A stretch of DNA of 64,000 nt from Nesterenkonia populi (GTDB lineage Bacteria; Actinomycetota; Actinomycetes; Actinomycetales; Micrococcaceae). Shown one piece after another: positions 52,586-60,760 of this stretch; position 1 is the first letter of the stretch; each line of letters starts with the position of its first letter. The translations under genes and the position numbers were made by a program. The stretch covers positions 868,001 through 932,000 of the forward strand of contig NZ_VOIL01000001.1 in assembly GCF_007994735.1 (NCBI RefSeq), read 5' to 3'. The notes beneath the pieces are model-generated. The model was not told the DNA's origin. It saw only the letters and a program-made list of their open reading frames with translations, and ran no database searches.

Positions 52586-52670
52586 GAGAGTGCCTCTTCG
52601 AGGTGCGAGTGATTCAGCCCCCGGGCCGGCATCTTCAGCGTCCCCCTCACGCAGCCGGTTCGGGGGCTTT
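52586..52670 (+). ncRNA. Possible small RNA ending in an intrinsic terminator
   Basis: A TACTGT -10-like hexamer (52579-52584) is followed by a hairpin CCTC/GAGG (52593-52603), a C-rich-loop hairpin GCGT-CCCCCTC-ACGC (52638-52652) and a closing stem AGCCCCCG (52616-52623) with CGGGGGCT (52661-52668), further supported by CCGGC/GCCGG (52626-52630, 52654-52658), and then TTT. No coding frame fits. The C-rich loop recalls actinobacterial 6C RNAs but has five Cs in a row and one loop only, so I do not assign that family. It could instead be a leader attenuator for the S4 gene. Confidence 0.35.
52616..52670 (+). terminator. Long stem with T-tract upstream of the S4-domain gene
   Basis: AGCCCCCG (52616-52623) pairs with CGGGGGCT (52661-52668), inner arms CCGGC/GCCGG add five pairs, and TTT follows directly. 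It stops transcription coming from the rpf promoter side before the TACACT box (52684-52689) that starts the next gene. Confidence 0.65.
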
Positions 52671-52697
52671 CTCGTGCTATCCCTACACTGGGTGGGT

Positions 52698-53096
52698 ATG
52701 AGCGAGGAACCTGTCGCACCGGTGCGGATCGACGCATGGCTGTGGTCAGTGCGTATGTTCAAGACCCGCTCCGCAGCCACCGAGGCCTGCCGGGCCGGGA
52801 AGATCAAAGTCGACGGCGAACCTGTCAAGCCTGCCTCGAAGATCGTCCCCGGCGTTCGGCTGCAGATCTCACGGCCCGGCTATGCGGTCATCCTCGAAGT
52901 CATCCGCACCCACGCCAAGCGGGTCGGCGCGCCGGTGGCTCAGAAGGCCTACAAGGACCATTCGCCCGAGCAGGTCAGACCCCGCGACGTCGGTCTCCCC
53001 CGGCGCGAACGCGGCACCGGCCGCCCCTCCAAGAAGGAGCGCCGCCAGCTGGAGCTGCTCCGCGGCTACACGAAACGTCAGGGCACTGGTCAGTAG
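52698..53096 (+). CDS. RNA-binding S4 domain protein (HslR/Hsp15-like)
   Basis: A 132-residue protein with an N-terminal S4 domain (VRIDAWLWSVRMFKTRSAATEACRAGKIKVDGEPVKPASKIVPGVRLQI) and a basic C-terminus (RPSKKERRQLELLRGYTK). It resembles Hsp15/HslR, which in E. coli binds stalled 50S subunits carrying nascent chains. ATG 52698 is preceded by TACACT (52684-52689) with 8 nt between, so the transcript starts at or next to the ATG; GGTGGG is also present. The open frame upstream runs through the terminator and is not coding. Confidence 0.9.
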   Translation: MSEEPVAPVRIDAWLWSVRMFKTRSAATEACRAGKIKVDGEPVKPASKIVPGVRLQISRPGYAVILEVIRTHAKRVGAPVAQKAYKDHSPEQVRPRDVGLPRRERGTGRPSKKERRQLELLRGYTKRQGTGQ

Positions 53097-53106
53097 ACTG
53101 GCGTGC

Positions 53107-53460
53107 ATGGCTGACAAAGTTGCACTCGGGCCCGCTGACCAGCTCCCCGCCGGGGAGGTGATGCTGGCCAAAGCTGACGACACCGGCTACGGCGAGGACA
53201 TCGCCGTGGTGCACGCCCTCGAAGGCGGCTACTACGGGCTGGATGACGAGTGCTCCCACGAGGCTGTCCCGCTCTCTGACGGGTTCGTGGAGGACGGTGT
53301 CCTCGAATGCCCCATGCATGCTTCCGGGTTCTGCCTGAAGACCGGCGTCCCCGAGACCCCGCCGGCGCTGGAGCCGGTGAAGACTCACCTGGTCACAGAG
53401 GAGGACGGCACCCTCTACCTGCACCCCGGCGTCCCGCACCCGGAGTCCGGCCAGGACTGA
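53107..53460 (+). CDS. Rieske-type (2Fe-2S) ferredoxin
   Basis: A 117-residue soluble Rieske protein. The cluster ligands are visible as C-x-H in DECSHEAVPL and C-x2-H in ECPMHASGF. No membrane segment or oxygenase catalytic domain is fused, as in NirD-like or BphF-like small Rieske ferredoxins that feed dioxygenases, but no such partner is nearby. TAGACT (53094-53099), overlapping the end of the S4 gene, lies 7 nt before ATG 53107, giving a leaderless start. Confidence 0.92.
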   Translation: MADKVALGPADQLPAGEVMLAKADDTGYGEDIAVVHALEGGYYGLDDECSHEAVPLSDGFVEDGVLECPMHASGFCLKTGVPETPPALEPVKTHLVTEEDGTLYLHPGVPHPESGQD

Positions 53461-53519
53461 GGGACAGACGGCGAGGCTTGAGGCGTGCGTGACCTGTCGC
53501 CACTGCTGTCAGGCGGGAC

Positions 53520-54845
53520 TCAGCCGAAGCGGGCGTCGACGGCGTCGCCGTGGGCGGGGAGGCCCTCTTCGTCGGCGAGGCGGCGCACCTGGGAGCTCAC
53601 CAGTCCGAGGCCTTCGCGGCCGTACTGGACCACCTGCTGGGAGCGCATGAACGCCGTGACGTTCAGCCCGGACGAGTAGCGGGCAGCCCCGCCGGTGGGC
53701 AGGATGTGGTTGGAGCCGGCGCAGTAGTCGCCCAGGGAGACGGGGCTGTAGTGACCGAGGAAGATCGCTCCAGCGTCAGTGATCCGCTCCGCGACGGCGT
53801 CGTCGTCGCCCGTCATGACCTCCAGGTGCTCGGCGCCGTATGCGTTGGCGACCGCGACGGCGGCGTCCAGGTCATCCACCACCAGCACCGCCGACTGCGA
53901 CCCTGTCAGTGAGGCGCGCACCCGCTCGGTGTGCTTGGTGGTCGCCGCCTGGTGCTGCACCTGGTCGATGACCGTCCGGGCCAGCTCCTCGGACGGGGTG
54001 ACCAGTACGGCTGCGGCGAGCTCGTCGTGCTCGGCCTGAGAGATCAGGTCCGCCGCCACCAGGTTGGCCGGTGCGGTCTCGTCCGCGAGCACCATGATCT
54101 CGGTGGGTCCGGCCTCCGCGTCGATCCCGACCACCCCCTGCACGGCCCGCTTGGCGGTCGCCACAAAGATGTTGCCCGGCCCCGTGATGAAGCTCACCGG
54201 CGGGCAGGCCAGCTCGCCGGCTTCGTCGCGCGCGCCGTAGGCGAACATTCCGACAGCCTGGGCGCCCCCGGCCGCGTAGACCTCATCCACCCCCAGCAGG
54301 TGGGCTGCGGCGAGAATGGTGGGGTGCGGCCACCCGCCGAACTCGTTCTGCGGCGGGGACGCGATCGCCAGCGACTGCACACCGGCCACCTGGGCGGGCA
54401 CCACGTTCATCACCACCGACGAGGGGTACACCGCCTGCCCGCCTGGGACATAGAGCCCCACCCGTGCCATCGGCACCCACCGGTTGGTGACCTTCGCGTC
54501 CGGGCCGGGCGCGATCACCGAGGCCGCCGGAAGCTGGGCGGTGTGCACCTCACGGGCCCGGGCGATGGAGGTCTCGAGGGCCTCCCTGATCTGCGGGTCG
54601 AGGCGCTCCGTGGCTTGAGCCATCGCCTCAGCCGGCACGCGCAGGGACTCGGGGCGCACGCCGTCGAACCTTTCGGCGAAGTCCATCAGCGCGGGTACCC
54701 CGCGGCTGCGGACCTCGTCCAGGATGGGGGTCACCTTGTCGGCGGTGGCGGTGATGTCGGTCCCGGCGCGCGGGAGCAGCTCGGCGTCCTGGGCGAGGGT
54801 CAGGGCGTCCACGGCGGTGCCGCGCAGGTCTTTGAGGGTCAGCAA
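53520..54845 (-). CDS. hisD: Histidinol dehydrogenase
   Basis: A 441-residue HisD, the zinc enzyme for the last two oxidations of histidine synthesis. [72 protein letters not shown] with zinc ligands and [17 protein letters not shown] match throughout. The start is TTG at 54845, with AGGAG 7 nt upstream; no better ATG or GTG is available. Downstream comes the convergent Rieske gene, so no hisC or hisB follows on this strand as they do in many actinobacteria. Confidence 0.95.
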   Translation of the reverse strand: MLTLKDLRGTAVDALTLAQDAELLPRAGTDITATADKVTPILDEVRSRGVPALMDFAERFDGVRPESLRVPAEAMAQATERLDPQIREALETSIARAREVHTAQLPAASVIAPGPDAKVTNRWVPMARVGLYVPGGQAVYPSSVVMNVVPAQVAGVQSLAIASPPQNEFGGWPHPTILAAAHLLGVDEVYAAGGAQAVGMFAYGARDEAGELACPPVSFITGPGNIFVATAKRAVQGVVGIDAEAGPTEIMVLADETAPANLVAADLISQAEHDELAAAVLVTPSEELARTVIDQVQHQAATTKHTERVRASLTGSQSAVLVVDDLDAAVAVANAYGAEHLEVMTGDDDAVAERITDAGAIFLGHYSPVSLGDYCAGSNHILPTGGAARYSSGLNVTAFMRSQQVVQYGREGLGLVSSQVRRLADEEGLPAHGDAVDARFG

Positions 54846-54935
54846 CGAGTCTCCTGGGGCGGGTCAGTGCAGGGTGGTGCAGACTATTGTTCCAGCATTC
54901 TCGGCCCCTTCCGTGATCCGGAGGCCCGTGGCAGT

Positions 54936-56336
54936 ATGCAGGCCATGCAGACGACCTTCCCGCGCGCCCTTCTGACCCCCATGGCAGTCGAGTACGACGA
55001 CGAGGCGGCCGAGCAGGATCCGTTCGACGATGTCGTCACGGAGGTGGAGGATCGCGTCCCGGAGCAGTTTGAGCAGATCGTCTCGGAGGCGGGGCCGCTG
55101 ATGGGGGTGCTTATCGGGGCGGCGATCGTCGCGCTTTTCGCCGCGGTGGTCACCCTGGTGGTCTCCACGGTGCTGAAGCAGCTCTTCCGGAGGAAGCCGG
55201 CCGTGCGGCGGGCGATCAGTCGGACCCGGCTGCCGCTGTTCTTCCTGCTGCTGTTCGCAGGCTCGGCGCTGAGCGTCTACTTCGCAGTCGACGCCTGGTG
55301 GCAGGGCCCGGTGTACGTGGGCCTGCTGGTCGCCTTCATCGTCAGCGTGGCCTGGTGGGCGCTGCGGGTGGTGAAGATCGTGGAGGCCATCATCCTCTCC
55401 AGGTACGTGGGGGAGGACGAGCCGGGCGTGGAAGACCGTCGTGGCCGTCGGGTGCAGACCCAGGTGGACCTGATCGGCCGGATCCTCGCGGCGGTCATCA
55501 TTACTCTGGCGGTGGCGGCGGTGCTGCTGCTCAACGAGGATCTTCGCGGCCTGGGCGCCGGTGTGCTGGCCTCCGCAGGTGTGGTCTCGGTGGTGGCCGG
55601 TCTGGCGATGCAGTCCACGCTGTCCAACGTGATCGCCGGCATTCAGCTGGCCTTCACCGACTCCATCCGGGTGGGCGACGTCATCGTCATTGAGGACAAT
55701 TTCGGCAATGTGGAGGAGATCACACTCTCCGCTGTGGTGGTGAAGTCCTGGGACGGCCGCCGATTCATCTATCCGAGCGCCCACTTCGTGGCGACCCCGT
55801 TCGAGAACTGGACCCGCGTGGGCACCGAGCTGATGGGCACCGTGGAGCTCGACGTCGACTGGCGGGTGCCGATGGATGCTCTGCGCCGCCGGCTGAAGCG
55901 GGTGCTGGACACCACCGAGCTGTGGGACGGGCAGACGTACAATCTGCAGCTGACGGAGGCCACTGAGGGTCACGCCCAAGCGCGCGTGGTGGTCTCGGCC
56001 CGAAACTCAGCGGACCTGTGGGACCTGCGGTGCCTGATCCGTGAGGACATGGTCAACTACATCCGCACGGAGCACCCGTACGCGATGCTCACCCAGCGGA
56101 TGCTCTACAGCAACGAGCAGGCTCTCGGCCGAGTCCCGGAGCCGGTGGGGACCGGGCAGTTCGGCGCGGTCGACGGCGAATCGGCCGAGTCCGCTCCCGC
56201 TGCCGCCCCGGGCGAGGGAGCAGGGCTGTTCACCGGATCCATCCAGGCCGTTCAGCGCAGCCGCGACCTCGTCGGCCCCGGCGAGGACGCCTACCGGGAG
56301 CGTCAGGCCCGCCAAGATGAGCAGCAGGCGGACTGA
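54936..56336 (+). CDS. MscS family small-conductance mechanosensitive channel
   Basis: A 466-residue channel. Four or so N-terminal membrane segments end in the pore helix region LGAGVLASAGVVSVVAGLAMQSTLSNVIAGIQLAFTDSIRVGDVIVIEDNFGNVEEITLSAVVVKSWDGRRFIYPSAHF, the MscS TM3 and beta-domain signature. The C-terminus adds an acidic, alanine-rich tail of about 80 residues. It releases solutes on hypo-osmotic shock, in keeping with a salt-adapted host. The frame is open upstream but that stretch is antisense to hisD. ATG 54936 (GGAGG 11 nt upstream) is chosen; ATG 54945 is possible. Confidence 0.9.
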   Translation: MQAMQTTFPRALLTPMAVEYDDEAAEQDPFDDVVTEVEDRVPEQFEQIVSEAGPLMGVLIGAAIVALFAAVVTLVVSTVLKQLFRRKPAVRRAISRTRLPLFFLLLFAGSALSVYFAVDAWWQGPVYVGLLVAFIVSVAWWALRVVKIVEAIILSRYVGEDEPGVEDRRGRRVQTQVDLIGRILAAVIITLAVAAVLLLNEDLRGLGAGVLASAGVVSVVAGLAMQSTLSNVIAGIQLAFTDSIRVGDVIVIEDNFGNVEEITLSAVVVKSWDGRRFIYPSAHFVATPFENWTRVGTELMGTVELDVDWRVPMDALRRRLKRVLDTTELWDGQTYNLQLTEATEGHAQARVVVSARNSADLWDLRCLIREDMVNYIRTEHPYAMLTQRMLYSNEQALGRVPEPVGTGQFGAVDGESAESAPAAAPGEGAGLFTGSIQAVQRSRDLVGPGEDAYRERQARQDEQQAD

Positions 56337-56384
56337 TGCCGCAGCTGGGGCGCACGGGATGACGCTCAGCGGCGCGGAGCACCG

Positions 56385-57224
56385 TCAGGTTCGCTGGTGG
56401 TTGGAGGCCTTCTTGTCACCCTCTGTCCGGCTCTCCTCCTCGGAGCCTTCCTGGCCGGGGATGCCCACGCCGCGCTCGGAGACCCAGTGGACCACCCGGT
56501 CGGGCACAAACTTCAGGCCGGTGGTGAGCGCTCGGTAGGGGACTGAGGGGACGCACTGGGCGGCGCCCTGGGCGTTGGCGGTCAGGGCCTGACGCACGAC
56601 GTCATCGGGCTCCAGCCACATCCATCTCTTGGAGCTGGTGACCTCGATGCCGCCGCGCTCGTGGAACTCGGTGCGGACCAGCCCGGGGCAGACTGCAGTG
56701 ATGAGCACGCCGTCGTGCTTGTGCTGCTGGTGCATCGCCTTCGAGAAGTTCAGCATCCAGGACTTCGCCGCTGAGTAGGTGCCGGTGGGTGTGAAGGCCG
56801 CCACCGAGGCGACGTTGATGATGCGGCCTCCGCGACGGGCCACCATGTGCCGCAGAGCAGTGTGGGTGAGCTCCATGGTGGTCTGCACATGGAGGCGCAC
56901 CAGGCCGCGCTCAGCGTCGAGGCTGCTGTCGATGAACGGCTCGCCGAGGCCGTGCCCGGCGTTGTTCACCAGGACGTGGACCGGGTTGGAGTCGTCGGCG
57001 AGCCGCTCCTGGACCGCGGCGACGCCGTCGTCGGTCATCAGATCCGCGACGATCACCTCAGCCTCAGTGCCGTACCGCTTGCCCAGGTGCTCGGCCTGCT
57101 CGTTCAGCCTCTCCTCGCTGCGGGCCACCAGCACCACTGCGTATCCCTGGGAGGCGAGCTGGCGGGCGAATTCTGCCCCGAGCCCGGCGGTGGAACCTGT
57201 GATGAGCGCGGTGTGGGAAGCCAT
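56385..57224 (-). CDS. Short-chain dehydrogenase/reductase
   Basis: A 279-residue SDR. The cofactor loop is TGSTAGLG (residues 9-16), NNAGHG follows near 90, and the catalytic Ser and YSAAK lie in IINVASVAAFTPTGTYSAAKSW. DLMTDDG after the second strand suggests the classical NAD(P) fold of the DltE/YdfG type. About 30 extra C-terminal residues are Glu/Ser/Lys-rich. TAAGAT lies 6 nt before ATG 57224, so the gene is leaderless. Substrate unknown. Confidence 0.9.
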   Translation of the reverse strand: MASHTALITGSTAGLGAEFARQLASQGYAVVLVARSEERLNEQAEHLGKRYGTEAEVIVADLMTDDGVAAVQERLADDSNPVHVLVNNAGHGLGEPFIDSSLDAERGLVRLHVQTTMELTHTALRHMVARRGGRIINVASVAAFTPTGTYSAAKSWMLNFSKAMHQQHKHDGVLITAVCPGLVRTEFHERGGIEVTSSKRWMWLEPDDVVRQALTANAQGAAQCVPSVPYRALTTGLKFVPDRVVHWVSERGVGIPGQEGSEEESRTEGDKKASNHQRT

Positions 57225-57304
57225 GGCCCCATCTTAGTGGCCTCAACTAGGGTGGAGCGTGAGCGAACCGGCACCCGGTGAGACCAGATGCGAGGAGACA
57301 GGCC

Positions 57305-58435
57305 ATGGCCGAGGACAAGCAGCAGACGTTCGGGACCGAACACTCCACTCAGGGCGCCTACGTCACCGGGGAGGAGTTCTCTCGGGACACCAACTATATC
57401 GAGGACCGGGTGGTCGCCGATGTCGCCGCCGCCCGCTCCGCACCGCAGGAGGAGCCCTCCAAGATCGGCGACCCGCGCATGAGAGGACTCACCGCGGACG
57501 CCGAAGCCTGGCCCGCGGGGCCCGGCCGGTACCGCCTGGTCGCGGCGCGGGCCTGCCCGTGGGCGCACCGCACCATCATCATTCGCCGCCTGCTCGGTCT
57601 GGAGGACGTCATCTCCCTGGGCACCCCGGGGCCGGTGCACGACGTCCGCTCCTGGACCTTCGACCTGGATGAGGGCGCCAAGGACCCGATGCTCGGCACT
57701 GAGCGTCTGCAGGAGAACTACTTCGCCCGCTTCCCCGACTACCCGCGCGGCATCACCGTGCCCGCCCTGGTGGATGCTCCCAGCGGCGGAGTGGTCACCA
57801 ACAACTATCCTCAGCTGACCTTCGACCTCTCCACCCAGTGGAAGGACCACCACCGCCAGGGCGCCCCGAACCTGATCCCGGACGAGCTGGTCGAGGACAT
57901 GCTCCCCGTCATCAGACGGGTCTTCACTGAGGTGAACAACGGCGTCTACCGGGCTGGGTTCGCCGGCTCTCAGCGCGCCTACGAGGAGGCCTACGACCGC
58001 CTCTTCGAAACCCTCGACTGGCTGGAGGAGCGGCTGGGCTCCCGCCGCTACCTGATGGGCGAAAACATCACCGAGGCGGATGTCCGCCTGTTCACCACCC
58101 TGGTGAGGTTCGACGCCGTCTACCACGGCCACTTCAAGTGCAACCGGAACAAACTGGCCGAGATGCCGAACCTGTGGGGCTACGCCCGGGACCTGTTCCA
58201 GACTCCCGGCTTCGGCGACACCGTCGACTTCGACCAGATCAAGGCCCACTATTACGAGGTCCACGAGGACATCAACCCCACTCAGATCGTGCCGAAGGGC
58301 CCTGAGCTGGAATCTTGGCTGTCCGAGCACGGCCGCGAGAGGCTGGGCGGCTCCCCGTTCGCCGACGGTGCGACCGCACCCGGCCCGGTTGCGCAGGACG
58401 AGCGGCCCCCAGGCGCGAACCCCCTGCACCGCTGA
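57305..58435 (+). CDS. Xi-class GST-like glutathionyl/mycothiol-hydroquinone reductase
   Basis: A 376-residue protein of the ECM4/YqjG family. C84 in ARACPWAHRTIIIRRLLGL is the catalytic cysteine; VVTNNYPQLTFDLSTQW and NNGVYRAGFAGSQRAYEEAYDRLFETLDWLEERLGSRRYLMGENITEADVRLFTTLVRFDAVYHGHFKCNRN are family blocks. In actinobacteria, which lack glutathione, these enzymes are thought to reduce mycothiol conjugates of hydroquinones. ATG 57305 has GAGGAG 7 nt upstream; the earlier in-frame start lacks one. A strong terminator follows 24 nt after the stop. Confidence 0.9.
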   Translation: MAEDKQQTFGTEHSTQGAYVTGEEFSRDTNYIEDRVVADVAAARSAPQEEPSKIGDPRMRGLTADAEAWPAGPGRYRLVAARACPWAHRTIIIRRLLGLEDVISLGTPGPVHDVRSWTFDLDEGAKDPMLGTERLQENYFARFPDYPRGITVPALVDAPSGGVVTNNYPQLTFDLSTQWKDHHRQGAPNLIPDELVEDMLPVIRRVFTEVNNGVYRAGFAGSQRAYEEAYDRLFETLDWLEERLGSRRYLMGENITEADVRLFTTLVRFDAVYHGHFKCNRNKLAEMPNLWGYARDLFQTPGFGDTVDFDQIKAHYYEVHEDINPTQIVPKGPELESWLSEHGRERLGGSPFADGATAPGPVAQDERPPGANPLHR

Positions 58436-58458
58436 GACAGGACTGTTGCTGCCTGTTC

Positions 58459-58512
58459 AGAAGGAGCCCTCTCTGCCGCCGCTGAGGCGAACCAGAGAGG
58501 GCTCCTTCTTTT
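58459..58512 (+). terminator. Intrinsic terminator, 17-bp perfect stem
   Basis: AGAAGGAGCCCTCTCTG (58459-58475) pairs perfectly with CAGAGAGGGCTCCTTCT (58493-58509) around a 17-nt loop, followed by TTT. It ends the GST-like gene transcript and insulates the tetronate operon downstream. Confidence 0.92.
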
Positions 58513-58565
58513 GTGCCGCTTTTTGGTGATCGGCTTCACATTCACTGCCGGAGCGTGTTAGCTTA

Positions 58566-58591
58566 TGTGAACTTGTGATCTAGTCTTCACA
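58566..58591. promoter_or_regulatory. Probable DeoR operator at the tetronate operon promoter
   Basis: TGTGAA (58566-58571) and TTCACA (58586-58591) form an inverted repeat with a 14-bp spacer; a third copy, TTCACA, lies at 58535-58540. A TAGTCT -10 hexamer (58581-58586) overlaps the right arm, so a repressor bound here would block the promoter. The region 58516-58652 is noticeably A/T-rich and has no gene. Binding by the DeoR protein encoded at 60760 is inferred. Confidence 0.6.
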
Positions 58592-58652
58592 GATATGAAC
58601 ACAGTGCGACTTGAATCACTGCAATGATGCAGCCCCACAGAAAGGCGTGCCG

Positions 58653-59951
58653 ATGACGCTGCGCATAGGTGTGATTGCCGACGACTTCACCGGAGCCACC
58701 GATATCGCCGGCTTCCTGGTCTCTGCCGGCCTGCGGACAGCTCAGCTCAACAGCCCGGAACAAGCGCCTGAGAACCTCGACGCCGACGCTGTCGTCATCA
58801 GCCTGAAGACCCGGTCCATTCCGGCAGATGACGCGGTCCAGCAGAGCCTGCGCGCCTGCCGGATCCTGCAGCAGCTGGGTGCTGAGCAGATCATCTTCAA
58901 ATACTGCTCCACCTTCGACTCCACTGCCGCAGGGAACATCGGCCCGGTGACCGACGCCCTCCTTGAGGAGCTGAAAGAGGATTTCACCGTCATCGTGCCG
59001 GCTCTGCCGGTCAACGGTCGGACGGTCTACCAGAGCAGCCTCTTCGTGCACCACCAGCCGCTCCACGAATCCGGCATGAAGGACCACCCGGTCACCCCCA
59101 TGACCGACTCCAACCTCCTGCGGCTGATGGAGGCGCAGAGTCGCGGCACAGCAGCAGCCGTGCCATACCAGGTGGTCGAACAGGGCCCGGAGGCTGTCCG
59201 GCACGCGCTCAATGAGGCAAAGGCCCGGGGGGCCCGCTACGCGGTCATCGACACTCTCAACCACGACCACCTCGACACCATCGGAGAAGCGTCCCGCCAC
59301 CTTCGTCTGCTCACCGGCGGCTCCGGCATGGGATCCGGTCTGGGCAGGGCCCTCACCGGCCGGGATGAGGCCCCGGCTGCCGAATCCGCCGCCCAGCAGT
59401 GGGAATTCACCAGCGGCCCCGCCCTCGTCATCTCCGGCTCGTCCTCCCAGATGACGAACAAGCAGGTGGCCGAGTATAGGCAGCAGGCCCCCAGTGCCGC
59501 GCTCGACGTCGCCCGCGTCATCGACGAGCCCCGGGCCTACCTGGGTGAGCTCACCGAGTGGGTCCTGAACCACATCGGTGGGGCCCCGAGCGGGCCGGCG
59601 CCCATGGTCTATGCCACCGCCGCCCCGGAGACGGTCAGGCAATGGCAGCAGACCTACGGGGCGGAGCGCCTCTCCGCAGCGATCGAGGGTTTCTTCGGAG
59701 ACCTCGCCAGCGGCCTGCGCGAGCGGGGCGTGACCCGGTTCATCGTCGCGGGAGGCGAAACCTCAGGTGCTGTGACCCAGGCATTGGGCGTCGCCGGCTT
59801 CGAAGTCGGTCCGCAGATCGCTCCGGGAGTGCCCTGGACCCTCAGCCTGGACGGTGCATTGGACCTCGCCCTGAAGTCCGGGAACTTCGGCGACGAGCAG
59901 TTCTTCGCAGCCGCCCAGCAGCTGGTGGCTGACGGCTCCGCCGGCAGCTGA
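58653..59951 (+). CDS. otnK: Four-carbon acid sugar kinase (3-oxo-tetronate 4-kinase, DUF1537)
   Basis: A 432-residue OtnK-type kinase. GVIADDFTGATDIAGFLVSAGLRT is the N-terminal signature of the two-domain DUF1537 kinases, FKYCSTFDSTAAGNIGPVTDALLEEL and VPALPVNGRTVYQSSLFV are substrate-domain blocks, and the C-terminal nucleotide domain contains FIVAGGETSGAVTQALGV. It phosphorylates 3-oxo-tetronate at O4 in tetronate catabolism. ATG 58653 has AAAGG 8 nt upstream and yields the family N-terminus; the 14-codon upstream extension is not family-like. First gene of the operon. Confidence 0.93.
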   Translation: MTLRIGVIADDFTGATDIAGFLVSAGLRTAQLNSPEQAPENLDADAVVISLKTRSIPADDAVQQSLRACRILQQLGAEQIIFKYCSTFDSTAAGNIGPVTDALLEELKEDFTVIVPALPVNGRTVYQSSLFVHHQPLHESGMKDHPVTPMTDSNLLRLMEAQSRGTAAAVPYQVVEQGPEAVRHALNEAKARGARYAVIDTLNHDHLDTIGEASRHLRLLTGGSGMGSGLGRALTGRDEAPAAESAAQQWEFTSGPALVISGSSSQMTNKQVAEYRQQAPSAALDVARVIDEPRAYLGELTEWVLNHIGGAPSGPAPMVYATAAPETVRQWQQTYGAERLSAAIEGFFGDLASGLRERGVTRFIVAGGETSGAVTQALGVAGFEVGPQIAPGVPWTLSLDGALDLALKSGNFGDEQFFAAAQQLVADGSAGS

Positions 59952-59965
59952 GAGGAGACCACGCT

Positions 59966-60760
59966 ATGCCCCAGTTCGCAGCCAACCTCAGCATGATGTT
60001 CACCGAGGAGCCCTTCCTCCGGCGCTTCGGCGCAGCCGCGGAAGCAGGCTTTCGTGCGGTGGAGTACCTCTTTCCCTACGAGCACACCTCGGATGAGATC
60101 TCCTCCGCCCTGCAGCAGCACGGCCTCACCCAGGCGCTGTTCAATGCCCCGCCCGGCCGATGGGAGGACGGGGAGCGCGGCATCGCCTCTCTTCCGGACC
60201 GGGATGCAGAGTTCGACCAGGGGCTGGAGACCGCCCTGGAGTATGCCCGCGCGCTGAACTGCCGCCAGGTCCACGTCATGGCCGGGATCGCCGACTCCGC
60301 CGACCCTGCAGCACGGCAGCGGTATGTGGAGCGCATCCGCCGTGCCGCCCAGACGGCCCAGGCCCACGGGGTGCGGATCCTCATCGAACCCATCAATCCT
60401 GTGGACATGCCCGGATACTTCCTCTCCAGCGTGGGCATGGGCAGACAGATCCTCGACGAGATCGACCACTCCAACGTCGGCCTGCAGCTGGATCTCTACC
60501 ATGCTCAGATCACCGACGGAGATCTCTCCCGACTCATCGCCAGCACCGCGCCGGTGACTTCGCACATCCAGATCGCCGGGGTCCCGGACCGACACGAACC
60601 GGACCTTGGAGAAGTCAACTACGCGTATCTGTTCGAGAGGATCGACTCTGCGGGCTACACCGGGTGGATCGGCTGCGAGTACCGTCCGGCAGCCGCCACC
60701 GCTGAAGGCTTGGACTGGTTCAGGCCCTACCGGGCCCAGCAGGGGAGGTCGGGACAGTGA
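59966..60760 (+). CDS. otnI: 2-oxo-tetronate isomerase (hydroxypyruvate isomerase-like)
   Basis: A 264-residue TIM-barrel isomerase of the Hyi/OtnI family. FAANLSMMFTEEPFLRRFGAAAEAGFRAVEYLFPYEH, RILIEPINPVDMPGYFLSS with a metal-binding glutamate, and YTGWIGCEYRP with a second one are diagnostic. In this operon it most likely converts 2-oxo-tetronate (from the dehydrogenase at 61602) to 3-oxo-tetronate for OtnK; hydroxypyruvate isomerase is the alternative activity of the family. It starts 14 nt after otnK with GAGAGGAG before the ATG and overlaps the regulator start. Confidence 0.93.
   Translation: MPQFAANLSMMFTEEPFLRRFGAAAEAGFRAVEYLFPYEHTSDEISSALQQHGLTQALFNAPPGRWEDGERGIASLPDRDAEFDQGLETALEYARALNCRQVHVMAGIADSADPAARQRYVERIRRAAQTAQAHGVRILIEPINPVDMPGYFLSSVGMGRQILDEIDHSNVGLQLDLYHAQITDGDLSRLIASTAPVTSHIQIAGVPDRHEPDLGEVNYAYLFERIDSAGYTGWIGCEYRPAAATAEGLDWFRPYRAQQGRSGQ

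Noticed and set aside
52638..52652. Actinobacterial 6C RNA
   Set aside because: There is a single hairpin with five consecutive Cs in its loop; the 6C motif needs two hairpins with at least six Cs each.
53931..54935. N-terminal extension of the MscS channel over hisD
   Set aside because: The extra 335 codons are antisense to hisD and His/Gly-rich. The channel has a normal length and membrane layout from 54936.
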